Below, in pieces: positions 1 to 6,086 of a stretch of 64,000 nucleotides of DNA. The stretch's first letter is position 1. Every line of letters starts with the position of its first letter. Source of the stretch: JAAXKN01 sp050258815 (GTDB taxonomy: Bacteria > Bacteroidota > Ignavibacteria > Ignavibacteriales > SURF-24); assembly GCA_050258815.1 (NCBI GenBank), contig JBLMZM010000115.1:9207-73206 (forward strand), in the 5' to 3' direction. The notes under the pieces are model-generated. The model saw nothing but the letters and a program-made list of their open reading frames with translations. It was not told where the DNA came from and did not search any database. The position numbers and the translations under genes are program-made.

Positions 1-582
1 TTCAATAATTGTAAGTGATGGATTAATAGTCGTTGCGTTTTGCCTGATTTCATCTATTGAGCAATTCAGGTGCGGAAGTAAATCGATCTTATTTATTATA
101 AGAAGTGATGCATTACGGAACATTGCGGGATATTTAAGAGGTTTATCTTCCCCTTCCGTAACACTTAATATGACCGCCTTTATACTCTCCCCAAGATCAA
201 ATCCTGCGGGACAAATAAGGTTCCCGACATTTTCAATTATAAGGAGACGCATATCTTTTACCGGCAGGAGCCTGAATGCATCGCGTACCAGATTTGCTTC
301 CAGATGGCACTCACCATTTGTAACGATCTGGATTACCGGAATGCCTGACCTTTCAATTCTTCTGGAATCATTATCAGTCTGAACGTCTCCCGCAATAACT
401 GCTGTTGGCAGATGGCCGGAGAAATAATGAGTGATATTTTCAATTATACTCGTCTTTCCTGACCCCGGTGCACTCATGAGGTTCATGACAAAGATCCTGT
501 TTTGTTTAAACTCCTCGCGCAATTCCTGTGCTATCTTATCATTCTTTTCAAGGATCTTTCGCTCAATAGTTAAAGTGCTCAT
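1..582 (-). CDS. hypB: Hydrogenase maturation GTPase HypB (partial, C-terminus off the window)
   Basis: HypB is a SIMIBI-class GTPase that works with HypA to deliver nickel to the large subunit of [NiFe] hydrogenases in the cytoplasm. The first 194 residues are visible. The P-loop SAPGSGKT is at residues 37-44, followed by the family motifs GDVQTDND, NGECHLEANLV (with the Cys-His pair that binds metal at the dimer interface), IENVGNLICPAGFDLGE and VTEGEDKPLKYP, then NKIDLLP (the NKxD guanine-specificity motif). The N-terminus lacks the His-rich or Cys-rich nickel-storage extension found in some HypB proteins. Its ATG overlaps the TGA of hypA in an ATGA arrangement, which suggests translational coupling, and a GGAGG lies just upstream inside hypA. 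The frame is still open at the left edge, so the gene is simply truncated by the window. Confidence 0.95.
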   Translation of the reverse strand, partial: MSTLTIERKILEKNDKIAQELREEFKQNRIFVMNLMSAPGSGKTSIIENITHYFSGHLPTAVIAGDVQTDNDSRRIERSGIPVIQIVTNGECHLEANLVRDAFRLLPVKDMRLLIIENVGNLICPAGFDLGESIKAVILSVTEGEDKPLKYPAMFRNASLLIINKIDLLPHLNCSIDEIRQNATTINPSLTIIE

Positions 583-929
583 ACTTCCTCCGTTAGTATT
601 ATTTCGCTGAGTTGAAGCATATCGCCTTCTGTTACTTCCAGATTGATTCCTTTGCAATAAACACAGCTGAATATAATATCATCAGAAATAAATGATTGGT
701 TGCAGTCCCGGCAGAACAAATGCAAAGGCTCTTCTTCAATTATCAGAGTAACATTTTCGAATCCGGCATCCTCTTTTAACGTATTAAAACCATACTGAAG
801 GGCTCTGGGGGAAACGTTGCTTAACTTCCCCAGCCTTATTTTGACCACTTCGATCTTGTGATATTCTGGTTCAGGAATGATGCTGCAGATTATTTCAAAA
901 ATGTTTTGAGCAATAGTTAATTCATGCAT
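579..929 (-). CDS. hypA: Hydrogenase/urease nickel incorporation protein HypA
   Basis: HypA is the nickel metallochaperone that partners HypB during [NiFe] hydrogenase maturation. At 116 residues it has normal family length. It begins MHELTIAQNI, where the N-terminus, His2 and Glu3 form the nickel site. The structural zinc site is the two CxxC pairs at C73/C76 and C89/C92. It sits directly upstream of hypB with a 4-base overlap. Its own start overlaps the stop of a short upstream reading frame that may be a gene remnant. No hydrogenase structural genes are visible; they are presumably left of the window. Confidence 0.96.
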   Translation of the reverse strand: MHELTIAQNIFEIICSIIPEPEYHKIEVVKIRLGKLSNVSPRALQYGFNTLKEDAGFENVTLIIEEEPLHLFCRDCNQSFISDDIIFSCVYCKGINLEVTEGDMLQLSEIILTEEV

Positions 930-1131
930 ACTTTAATGTCCCGGTAATTGCTTTAACAAGTGCTTTATTCAGAAATAACTTCTCTGTTACCGAACTCAGC
1001 TCCAGGAACATACTTGCTGCCAAATTGTCAGGGTTTGCTGATACCTGTTTCACAGTAATCAGTAAGAAATGGGAAGAATAACCTGAAATAGAGACCCATG
1101 GAATGCCCTTCCAGGAGTAATTTGGGTATTT
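922..1131 (-). pseudogene. Possible C-terminal remnant of a gene upstream of hypA
   Basis: A 69-codon open frame ends in a TGA that overlaps the hypA start (ATGCATGA region), a spacing typical of a translationally coupled operon partner. The conceptual peptide looks protein-like, with an ordinary mix of hydrophobic and charged residues (for example the segments SWKGIPWVSISGYSS and LELSSVTEKLFLNKALVKA). It has no ATG near its beginning; the only in-frame ATG leaves 29 residues. The frame is closed upstream by a TAA. I do not recognise the family. It could be the tail of a decayed gene or a short gene with a non-ATG start, or it may be a chance open frame. Confidence 0.3.
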
Positions 1132-1243
1132 TTATGGTTAGATGCCAGTTTTATTTATAGAAACCGGAATTTTACCCTTTTATGGGAGCTTATAAATGAT
1201 GGGAAGAAGTAATTATTAACCAGGTTATGATTTAAAAAACAAA

Positions 1244-1268
1244 AAGCGCCTGTAAATGGCGCTTTTTT
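1244..1268. terminator. Bidirectional stem-loop terminator after the RRM gene
   Basis: AAGCGCC pairs with GGCGCTT across a 7-base loop, and T-runs follow on both strands. It lies about 25 bases past the stop of the RNA-binding-protein gene on the minus strand, so that gene is probably monocistronic. The bases between this hairpin and the remnant frame (1132-1243) hold nothing else recognisable. Confidence 0.75.
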
Positions 1269-1290
1269 GGATAATACCGTCTATCTATTA

Positions 1291-1542
1291 TTAACTGCGC
1301 GCATTGGCTTCGTTAACTACGATACTTCTTCCGTTTAACTGAGAGTTATTTAATCCTTTGATTGCTTCTTTAGCTTCATTGGTATTTCCCATTTCAACAA
1401 AAGCAAATCCTTTTGACCGGCCGGTCGCACGGTCCATTATTACCTTTGCAGAAACAACTGTTCCGTATTTCTCAAATGTTTCTTCCAAAGACCTGTCATT
1501 AATTGACCAGGGTAATGAACCTACAAATAATTTAGTACTCAA
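1291..1542 (-). CDS. Small RNA-binding protein with a single RRM domain
   Basis: This 83-residue protein is a single RNA-recognition motif, a four-stranded sheet that binds single-stranded RNA. RNP2 is LFVGSL (residues 5-10) and RNP1 is KGFAFVEM (residues 44-51); both keep their aromatic residues. Bacterial members resemble cyanobacterial Rbp and Bacteroidota RNA-binding proteins, and many are cold- or stress-responsive; no such role is shown here. The start codon is TTG, preceded at suitable distance by AAGGG. The gene stands alone, with a terminator hairpin just downstream. Upstream is a short palindromic stretch in which TCCGGA occurs twice, separated by five bases, which could fold in the leader RNA. 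It appears complete. Confidence 0.9.
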   Translation of the reverse strand: MSTKLFVGSLPWSINDRSLEETFEKYGTVVSAKVIMDRATGRSKGFAFVEMGNTNEAKEAIKGLNNSQLNGRSIVVNEANARS

Positions 1543-1674
1543 AACTAGAACCCTTTATAAAAATAAAAACATATTTCCGGACTAATTCCGGATACTTAAG
1601 TTACGACTATTATTTGGCTTATAATAGGTAAATATCCGCCCCTTTTCCGCAAATGATATCTATCCATATCAAGT

Positions 1675-2388
1675 TCAGCCAATATGATCCAGTAACAGGA
1701 ACGTACTTCCCTTGTAATCAGCTACTTCCGCCATGTTCTTATTGTCATACTCACATAGCTTTAAAAGAGGACATATAGAACAGTTGGGAAGCGTCTGCCT
1801 GCATATTTCGCGCCCGAATCTGATAAGATTTGCGTGCAGGGAATGTGCCGACCCCTCAGGAAGCATTTTATTCAGCTCAATTGCAGTCTTTTCCGGCGTC
1901 GTTGCCCTGATTACTCCTAATCTGTTAAGAATGCGGAATATATGCCTGTCAACAGGACAAATATTCCTGTGGAAGGCAAACATCATTACACAATCGGCAG
2001 TCTTGATTCCAATACCTTTGTGCGAGGTGAGACTTTTAACCGCCTCCTCATCACCCATGTTTTTCAGGTAGTCCAGGGAAATCTCCCCATTCGTTTCCAG
2101 CAGATAATTAAGGATGCCCTTTATGGCCTTTGCTTTTGGAAAGCTGAAACCGGCTATGGCGATGGGTTCATCTATTGCCTCAAGGTCAGCCCCCGCAACA
2201 TCTTCCCACCTGGGAAATTTATTCTTCAGATTCAGATATGCTTTATAGGAATTTCTATCATTTGTATTCTGGGAAAGAATTGTAGCTATAAGGATGTCAA
2301 CAGGATCCGGATTGGGATTTTCCTGTTGAGGCTTGCCATATTCTTTTATCAGTATATCGTTTATTTTTGAGAGTTTTTGCCTGGACAT
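1675..2388 (-). CDS. Endonuclease III-like DNA glycosylase/AP lyase with [4Fe-4S] cluster
   Basis: A helix-hairpin-helix GPD-superfamily base-excision repair enzyme of 237 residues. The hairpin KGIGIKTADCV carries the catalytic lysine (K129), and CPVDRHIFRILNRLG carries the catalytic aspartate (D147). The C-terminal cluster-binding cysteines are C196, C203, C206 and C212, the classical C-x6-C-x2-C-x5-C spacing. The early segment LIATILSQNTND matches the family's LLSAQTTD region. It is more divergent from E. coli Nth than typical orthologues (GIGIKTAD rather than GVGRKTAN), so substrate preference is uncertain. It is a single gene between a plus-strand-free gap and the trehalase gene, with no operon partners. 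Confidence 0.9.
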   Translation of the reverse strand: MSRQKLSKINDILIKEYGKPQQENPNPDPVDILIATILSQNTNDRNSYKAYLNLKNKFPRWEDVAGADLEAIDEPIAIAGFSFPKAKAIKGILNYLLETNGEISLDYLKNMGDEEAVKSLTSHKGIGIKTADCVMMFAFHRNICPVDRHIFRILNRLGVIRATTPEKTAIELNKMLPEGSAHSLHANLIRFGREICRQTLPNCSICPLLKLCEYDNKNMAEVADYKGSTFLLLDHIG

Positions 2389-2515
2389 GTTTTTATCCCG
2401 GTTTATTTAATCATTTACCTGATTTCCGTAAAAAAGAATAATTTTTTTTATGTTCAGTACGGTTCATTTATTGCATTAAGGGATATTTAAGACGCTGAAC
2501 ACCTGCCTGATCCTT

Positions 2516-4111
2516 TTATTTCATAAATAAATATTGTTTGTCAAAGTTTTTCAACAGGGCTGCTGCAACACCATTCGTCCAGCCAAATCCATCCTGCAGG
2601 GGATATTCACCTCCGCCAGCAAATAGTTCCAGATTTTCCACGTTGTACTTTTCCAGCATTCGGCCGGTTCTTTTATATACATCCTCATTTAACTTAATCC
2701 ACCTTCCTTTTATTTCATCAGCCAGGGAATCGTATCCATATTCCCTTAATCCCTTAATTGCGATCCACTGCAGCGGCGGCCAGCCGTTTGGAGCATCCCA
2801 CTGCTGTCCTGTTTGACTAAGTGTCGTAATCAGCCCTCCGGGCATTAGAAATTTTTCCTTCAGCATTCTTGCTACACCCGCGGCCTGTGCCTGGGAGGCA
2901 ATGCCAAAGTACAAGGGGAAACACGCAGCCAGGCTGTATGTTTTTGTCAATTGTTTAGTCTTCCAGTTGTAATCAAAGTAATATCCCTCTTTCTCATTCC
3001 AGAATATCCTGTTAATTTGCACCCTTCTTTGGGCGGCTTTAATGCTGTAAAATTTATTTTTATCATTATCGCCCAATAGCTTATAAAACAGCGAGAGCCT
3101 GTCTTCCAAGAAGTATAAAAGGCAGTTCAGATCCACTGGCAGAATTTCCAGCGTTTGTATTTTCTTAATGGATTTTTCATCACTGAACCACCGGCTTGAA
3201 AAATCCCAACCCGATTCTGCCGCTGCCCTGATGTTCCTGCAGAATTCGGGACGCAATGAGTCCGCAATTTTTTCTGCCTGCAGGTAGTCCTCCCTGAAGG
3301 ATTCTTCCCGTGGTATTGTATCAGAGTCATAATACCGGTTTAACACGTTATCATTTACCCTTACGGCATTTCCCGCTGAAACCTGGCTGCCGGATGCCCC
3401 GTTCATCCAGAACATATATTCCTTCTGAAGCTGATCAATAAAATTTAATCCCCATTTGTAATCATTCCTGGTTCTGCATATCATATCAACCATGAGTGAA
3501 AAAAATGGCGGCTGTGAACGCGTAAGATAATATATCCTGTTGCCGTTTGGTATAAGTCCGTAGCTGTCTATGAGATAGGCAAAGTTCTGCACCATATCCT
3601 CTGCCTCTTTATTCCTGCCGCCTGCCAGCAGGCCCAGCATTGTAAAAAAACTATCCCAATAATATATCTCCCTGAAACGTCCCCCCGGGACAACATATGC
3701 GTATTTTAATGTAATCAGGGTGCTGTATTTACTCTCTTTTTCAGGCTCTCTCGCAAGATACTGCCACAGGGTTTCAATGTGCTTCTGCATGGACTCCCCC
3801 TCAGGCAGCCTTATTGTATCCTTCTTATCCGAAGGAATGGAAAAATTTGCACTTACGAACTGCTTCAGATTAAATCCGGTGGTGGCGTTCAGGGAATCAT
3901 ATAGTTTTCTAATGTGATCCGGATGGCTTAATGGAACTGCATCAACAAAAGTCTTGGAATCCCTGAATATTCCTGATAGCTGCACCTGACGGAACAGCTC
4001 GCCGCTTAACTGAATATAACTATTCTTTATTGCCTTAATGTCATTTATCTGAGCATCAATCAGGCAAGAAAAAGATAAGTAAATTACAAAGAGGAATATT
4101 CTTCTTCTCAT
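2516..4111 (-). CDS. treA: Periplasmic alpha,alpha-trehalase (GH37)
   Basis: This enzyme hydrolyses trehalose to two glucose molecules. The 531-residue protein begins with a signal peptide (about residues 1-20, ending SCLIDAQ), so it acts outside the cytoplasm. Both GH37 signatures are present: PGGRFREIYYWDSFF at about 142-156 and QWDAPNGWPPLQW near 435. The motif ESGWDFSSRW, which carries the general-acid aspartate, and the glycine-rich GGGEYPLQDGFGWTNGV near the C-terminus are also intact. It is transcribed away from the regulator operon starting at 4318. The intergenic region contains a minus-strand TTGACA-16-GATAAT promoter at a sensible distance. No trehalose uptake or glucose kinase genes are adjacent. 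Confidence 0.95.
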   Translation of the reverse strand: MRRRIFLFVIYLSFSCLIDAQINDIKAIKNSYIQLSGELFRQVQLSGIFRDSKTFVDAVPLSHPDHIRKLYDSLNATTGFNLKQFVSANFSIPSDKKDTIRLPEGESMQKHIETLWQYLAREPEKESKYSTLITLKYAYVVPGGRFREIYYWDSFFTMLGLLAGGRNKEAEDMVQNFAYLIDSYGLIPNGNRIYYLTRSQPPFFSLMVDMICRTRNDYKWGLNFIDQLQKEYMFWMNGASGSQVSAGNAVRVNDNVLNRYYDSDTIPREESFREDYLQAEKIADSLRPEFCRNIRAAAESGWDFSSRWFSDEKSIKKIQTLEILPVDLNCLLYFLEDRLSLFYKLLGDNDKNKFYSIKAAQRRVQINRIFWNEKEGYYFDYNWKTKQLTKTYSLAACFPLYFGIASQAQAAGVARMLKEKFLMPGGLITTLSQTGQQWDAPNGWPPLQWIAIKGLREYGYDSLADEIKGRWIKLNEDVYKRTGRMLEKYNVENLELFAGGGEYPLQDGFGWTNGVAAALLKNFDKQYLFMK

Positions 4112-4155
4112 TTATTGGCCCCGGACAATTATAATACAATTGATCATAATAATTA

Positions 4156-4183
4156 ATTATCCCCATTTTGCCCTTAATGTCAA
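4156..4183 (-). promoter_or_regulatory. Predicted sigma70-type promoter for the trehalase gene
   Basis: On the minus strand TTGACA (4183-4178) is followed after 16 bases by GATAAT (4161-4156), five of six matches to the standard -10. The start of transcription would fall near 4149, about 38 bases before the trehalase ATG. The -35 box sits in CTTGACATTAA, which is repeated in inverted orientation at 4250-4260, where it forms the promoter of the divergent operon. Confidence 0.5.
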
Positions 4184-4250
4184 GTGTAATACCCTTTGTA
4201 CATTGATTTGCGGCATTCACCGGGAATTCCACACTTACTTCAATAAGGGC

Positions 4251-4279
4251 TTGACATTAAAAGAGAAATATGCTACTTT
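4251..4279 (+). promoter_or_regulatory. Predicted sigma70-type promoter for the membrane protein/regulator operon
   Basis: A perfect TTGACA (4251-4256) is followed, after exactly 17 bases, by TACTTT. Transcription would begin near 4286, placing the AAAGTACTTT palindrome at 4293-4302 just downstream of the start site, a position where a bound repressor would block clearance. Confidence 0.5.
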
Positions 4280-4292
4280 TACTTTAAATTAT

Positions 4293-4302
4293 AAAGTACT
4301 TT
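4293..4302. promoter_or_regulatory. Predicted operator 1 (AAAGTACTTT) of the winged-helix regulator
   Basis: A perfect 10-base palindrome between the predicted start of transcription and the Shine-Dalgarno of the first operon gene. It is flanked on the left by further ACTTT half-sites (TACTTTTACTTT at 4274-4285). The same palindrome recurs upstream of the third gene. The regulator encoded between the two copies is the obvious candidate ligand; this is inference. Confidence 0.5.
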
Positions 4303-4317
4303 GCAAACGAGGTAAAT

Positions 4318-4908
4318 ATGGACGATAAGACAGCTCTGGAAGATCTTCAGTATATCCGCAAGGTAATTGAGGACAGCAAGCGCACAATGGCCTATAACGG
4401 AATGGATTATATATTCTGGGGCATCCTCGTAATTATTGGAATGCTGCTGATGTACATATTGATACTTAACCATGTATTCTTCAATTATTTATGGATCTGG
4501 CTAGGACTTGTTTCAATAGGCTGGGCCTATTCCTTCTTTAACAAGACCAAATATTATACTGACCGGCCACGTACATTCACGACAAGAGTCGCCTCCTCGG
4601 TCTGGCTGGCCAGCGGAATAGCAATGACAATACTCGGATTTGTTGGCCCGCTTGCAAATGCATTTCAGCCCATGTTTATTAGTCCCGTTCTTTCAGTCGT
4701 ACTTGGAATAGCTTATTTTATCACCGGATATATTTTCGAATCCAGATGGTTTAGCTATTTGTCATTTGGATGGTGGACTGGTGGTATAGTTTTGTTCTTT
4801 TATCCCGGAATTCATTCTCTTTTAATAATGGCATTAATGATGTTGTTCTTTCAGACAATACCGGGAATCATAATGTTTAGAAAATATAAAAAAGAAGTGG
4901 CAATATAA
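4318..4908 (+). CDS. Membrane protein of unknown function, first gene of a regulator/TonB-receptor unit
   Basis: A 196-residue integral membrane protein I cannot assign to a named family. The first 30 residues are hydrophilic and cytoplasm-like (DDKTALEDLQYIRKVIEDSKR). About five hydrophobic segments follow, starting at FWGILVIIGMLLMYILIL, with an Arg/Lys-rich stretch (TKYYTDRPRTF) between segments two and three and a basic C-terminus. It has a good Shine-Dalgarno (GAGG, 7 bases before ATG). Three bases separate its stop from the GTG of the winged-helix regulator, so the two are almost certainly co-translated, an arrangement suggesting that the membrane protein senses or modulates the regulator. 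That link is inference from position only. Confidence 0.8.
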   Translation: MDDKTALEDLQYIRKVIEDSKRTMAYNGMDYIFWGILVIIGMLLMYILILNHVFFNYLWIWLGLVSIGWAYSFFNKTKYYTDRPRTFTTRVASSVWLASGIAMTILGFVGPLANAFQPMFISPVLSVVLGIAYFITGYIFESRWFSYLSFGWWTGGIVLFFYPGIHSLLIMALMMLFFQTIPGIIMFRKYKKEVAI

Positions 4909-4911
4909 GTC

Positions 4912-5208
4912 GTGAGTGATTTTGACTATCAGCAGCTCGATGATGTTATTCATTCGAGAATACGCCTGGCAATTGTAGCGGTTTTAATTTCCGTCGATGA
5001 GGCCGATTTTAACTTCCTTAAGGAAAAGGTTAACGCGACAGATGGTAATCTCAGCGTTCACCTGAGAAAGCTTGAAGAAGCAGGATATATCCTGGTAAAG
5101 AAGGAATTTGTCGACCGGAAACCCAAAACCATCTACACCCTTTCGAAAAAAGGGATAAAGGCATTTGAAATCTATATTGAAAGGCTCGAAAAGATGCTCA
5201 AAAAGTAA
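4912..5208 (+). CDS. Winged-helix transcriptional regulator (ArsR/MarR-like, HTH_34 type)
   Basis: This 98-residue protein is essentially one winged helix-turn-helix. Residues 1-25 (DYQQLDDVIHSRIRLAIVAVL) form the first helices. The recognition helix lies in DGNLSVHLRKLEEAGYI, and the wing is VKKEFVDRKPKTIYTLSKKG. A C-terminal helix (FEIYIERLEKMLKK) likely dimerises. It matches the 'winged helix DNA-binding domain' family often found as small stand-alone repressors. The start is GTG, placed 3 bases after the upstream stop. Palindromes AAAGTACTTT flank the pair it belongs to, one upstream of gene 1 and one just after this gene, consistent with autoregulation and with control of the downstream TPR/TonB-receptor genes. 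Confidence 0.88.
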   Translation: MSDFDYQQLDDVIHSRIRLAIVAVLISVDEADFNFLKEKVNATDGNLSVHLRKLEEAGYILVKKEFVDRKPKTIYTLSKKGIKAFEIYIERLEKMLKK

Positions 5209-5237
5209 GCGTTTTTTTTATCCGTTTACTTTGTTTT

Positions 5238-5251
5238 TTAAAGTACTTTAA
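5238..5251. promoter_or_regulatory. Predicted operator 2 (extended palindrome around AAAGTACTTT)
   Basis: TTAAAGTACTTTAA is a perfect 14-base palindrome in the 65-base gap between the regulator and the TPR gene. A TATAAT follows immediately (5252-5257), with TTGTTT before it, so the palindrome would lie in a promoter spacer. However, a start driven by that TATAAT would fall inside the Shine-Dalgarno (5262-5267), so the -10 assignment is doubtful. The sharing of the 10-base core with operator 1 is what is directly visible. Confidence 0.5.
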
Positions 5252-5273
5252 TATAATAATTAGGAGGTATGAA

Positions 5274-6065
5274 ATGGTTAGTTATAGTTTCAGAATAGTA
5301 TTAGTGGCATTCATGTTTTCTTTCTTCACAAACTTTAGTGCCCAGACCGGTTCCCGGGAGATAAATATGAAACAGGGTAAACTTCTGATTGAGAAGGCAT
5401 ACATGAATTATGATGAAAATATGATGCTTCAGGCCAGAGTGATATTTGAAAATTTCTGTAATTCCGATAAAAATAATGATACTTCACTTTACTACCTGAC
5501 ATACATCGATTATAAGCTTTTTGAAATGAATCTCCGTAACGGCGGGGATAAGATCTTCGATATGTACTTTGACAAAGCAGTCAGTAATGCCGAAAGACTA
5601 TCCAGGCAAAAGAACTGGGCATCAGAGGGTAAAACCCTGCTTTCGGCAATTTATATGATGAAAATTGCTACCAAACCCCTGACAGCAGTATACCTTTCAC
5701 CAAAAATCTGGGGCTTGCTGGATGAAGCAGGTAAAATAAACCCGGAGAATCCGCGGGTCTATATCATCCGGGGCAGCATGAATTTCAATACTCCGAAAAT
5801 GTTCGGAGGAAGTTATAAAAATGCAGCAGATAATTTCAAGACTGCAGTTTCACTATTTGAAAGGCAGGATACGGTATTTACCCTTCTTCCAAGCTGGGGC
5901 TACGCCGAATCGCTGGTCTGGTTCGGGCGTTCAATGGAGGCACAGGATAGCTATGAGCAGGCCCGGTTTGCATACATAAAGGCTCTCAGAGTTCAACCCG
6001 ACTATAACTGGGTTAAAAATATCCTCCTGCCGAACGTTGAGAAGAAAATTAAACAAGGGAACTGA
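5274..6065 (+). CDS. Secreted tetratricopeptide-repeat-like protein
   Basis: A 263-residue protein with a signal peptide (residues about 1-23, ending FTNFSAQ). The rest is alpha-helical with TPR-like spacing: AYMNYDENMMLQARVIFENF, AADNFKTAVSLFERQ and SYEQARFAYIKALRVQPDY are typical A/B helix pairs. It is likely periplasmic. An ideal AGGAGG lies 6 bases before the ATG. The TonB-dependent receptor gene follows after 21 bases, so the two form one transcript. I do not recognise a named family; the probable role is as a partner of the receptor or a periplasmic adaptor, inferred from context. Confidence 0.8.
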   Translation: MVSYSFRIVLVAFMFSFFTNFSAQTGSREINMKQGKLLIEKAYMNYDENMMLQARVIFENFCNSDKNNDTSLYYLTYIDYKLFEMNLRNGGDKIFDMYFDKAVSNAERLSRQKNWASEGKTLLSAIYMMKIATKPLTAVYLSPKIWGLLDEAGKINPENPRVYIIRGSMNFNTPKMFGGSYKNAADNFKTAVSLFERQDTVFTLLPSWGYAESLVWFGRSMEAQDSYEQARFAYIKALRVQPDYNWVKNILLPNVEKKIKQGN

Positions 6066-6086
6066 AGTTTATATTAAGAGAGGGAT

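Noticed and set aside
170..382. Plus-strand open frame of 70 codons
   Set aside because: It lies antisense within hypB, whose minus-strand protein has all the family motifs.
4140..4328. Plus-strand open frame between trehalase and the membrane protein gene
   Set aside because: It covers the divergent promoters and operator and runs into the start of the membrane protein gene; no ribosome site and no protein-like composition.
5252..5257. TATAAT as the -10 of a promoter for the TPR/TonB-receptor genes
   Set aside because: The implied start of transcription falls inside the Shine-Dalgarno, leaving almost no leader; kept only as a caveat to the operator.
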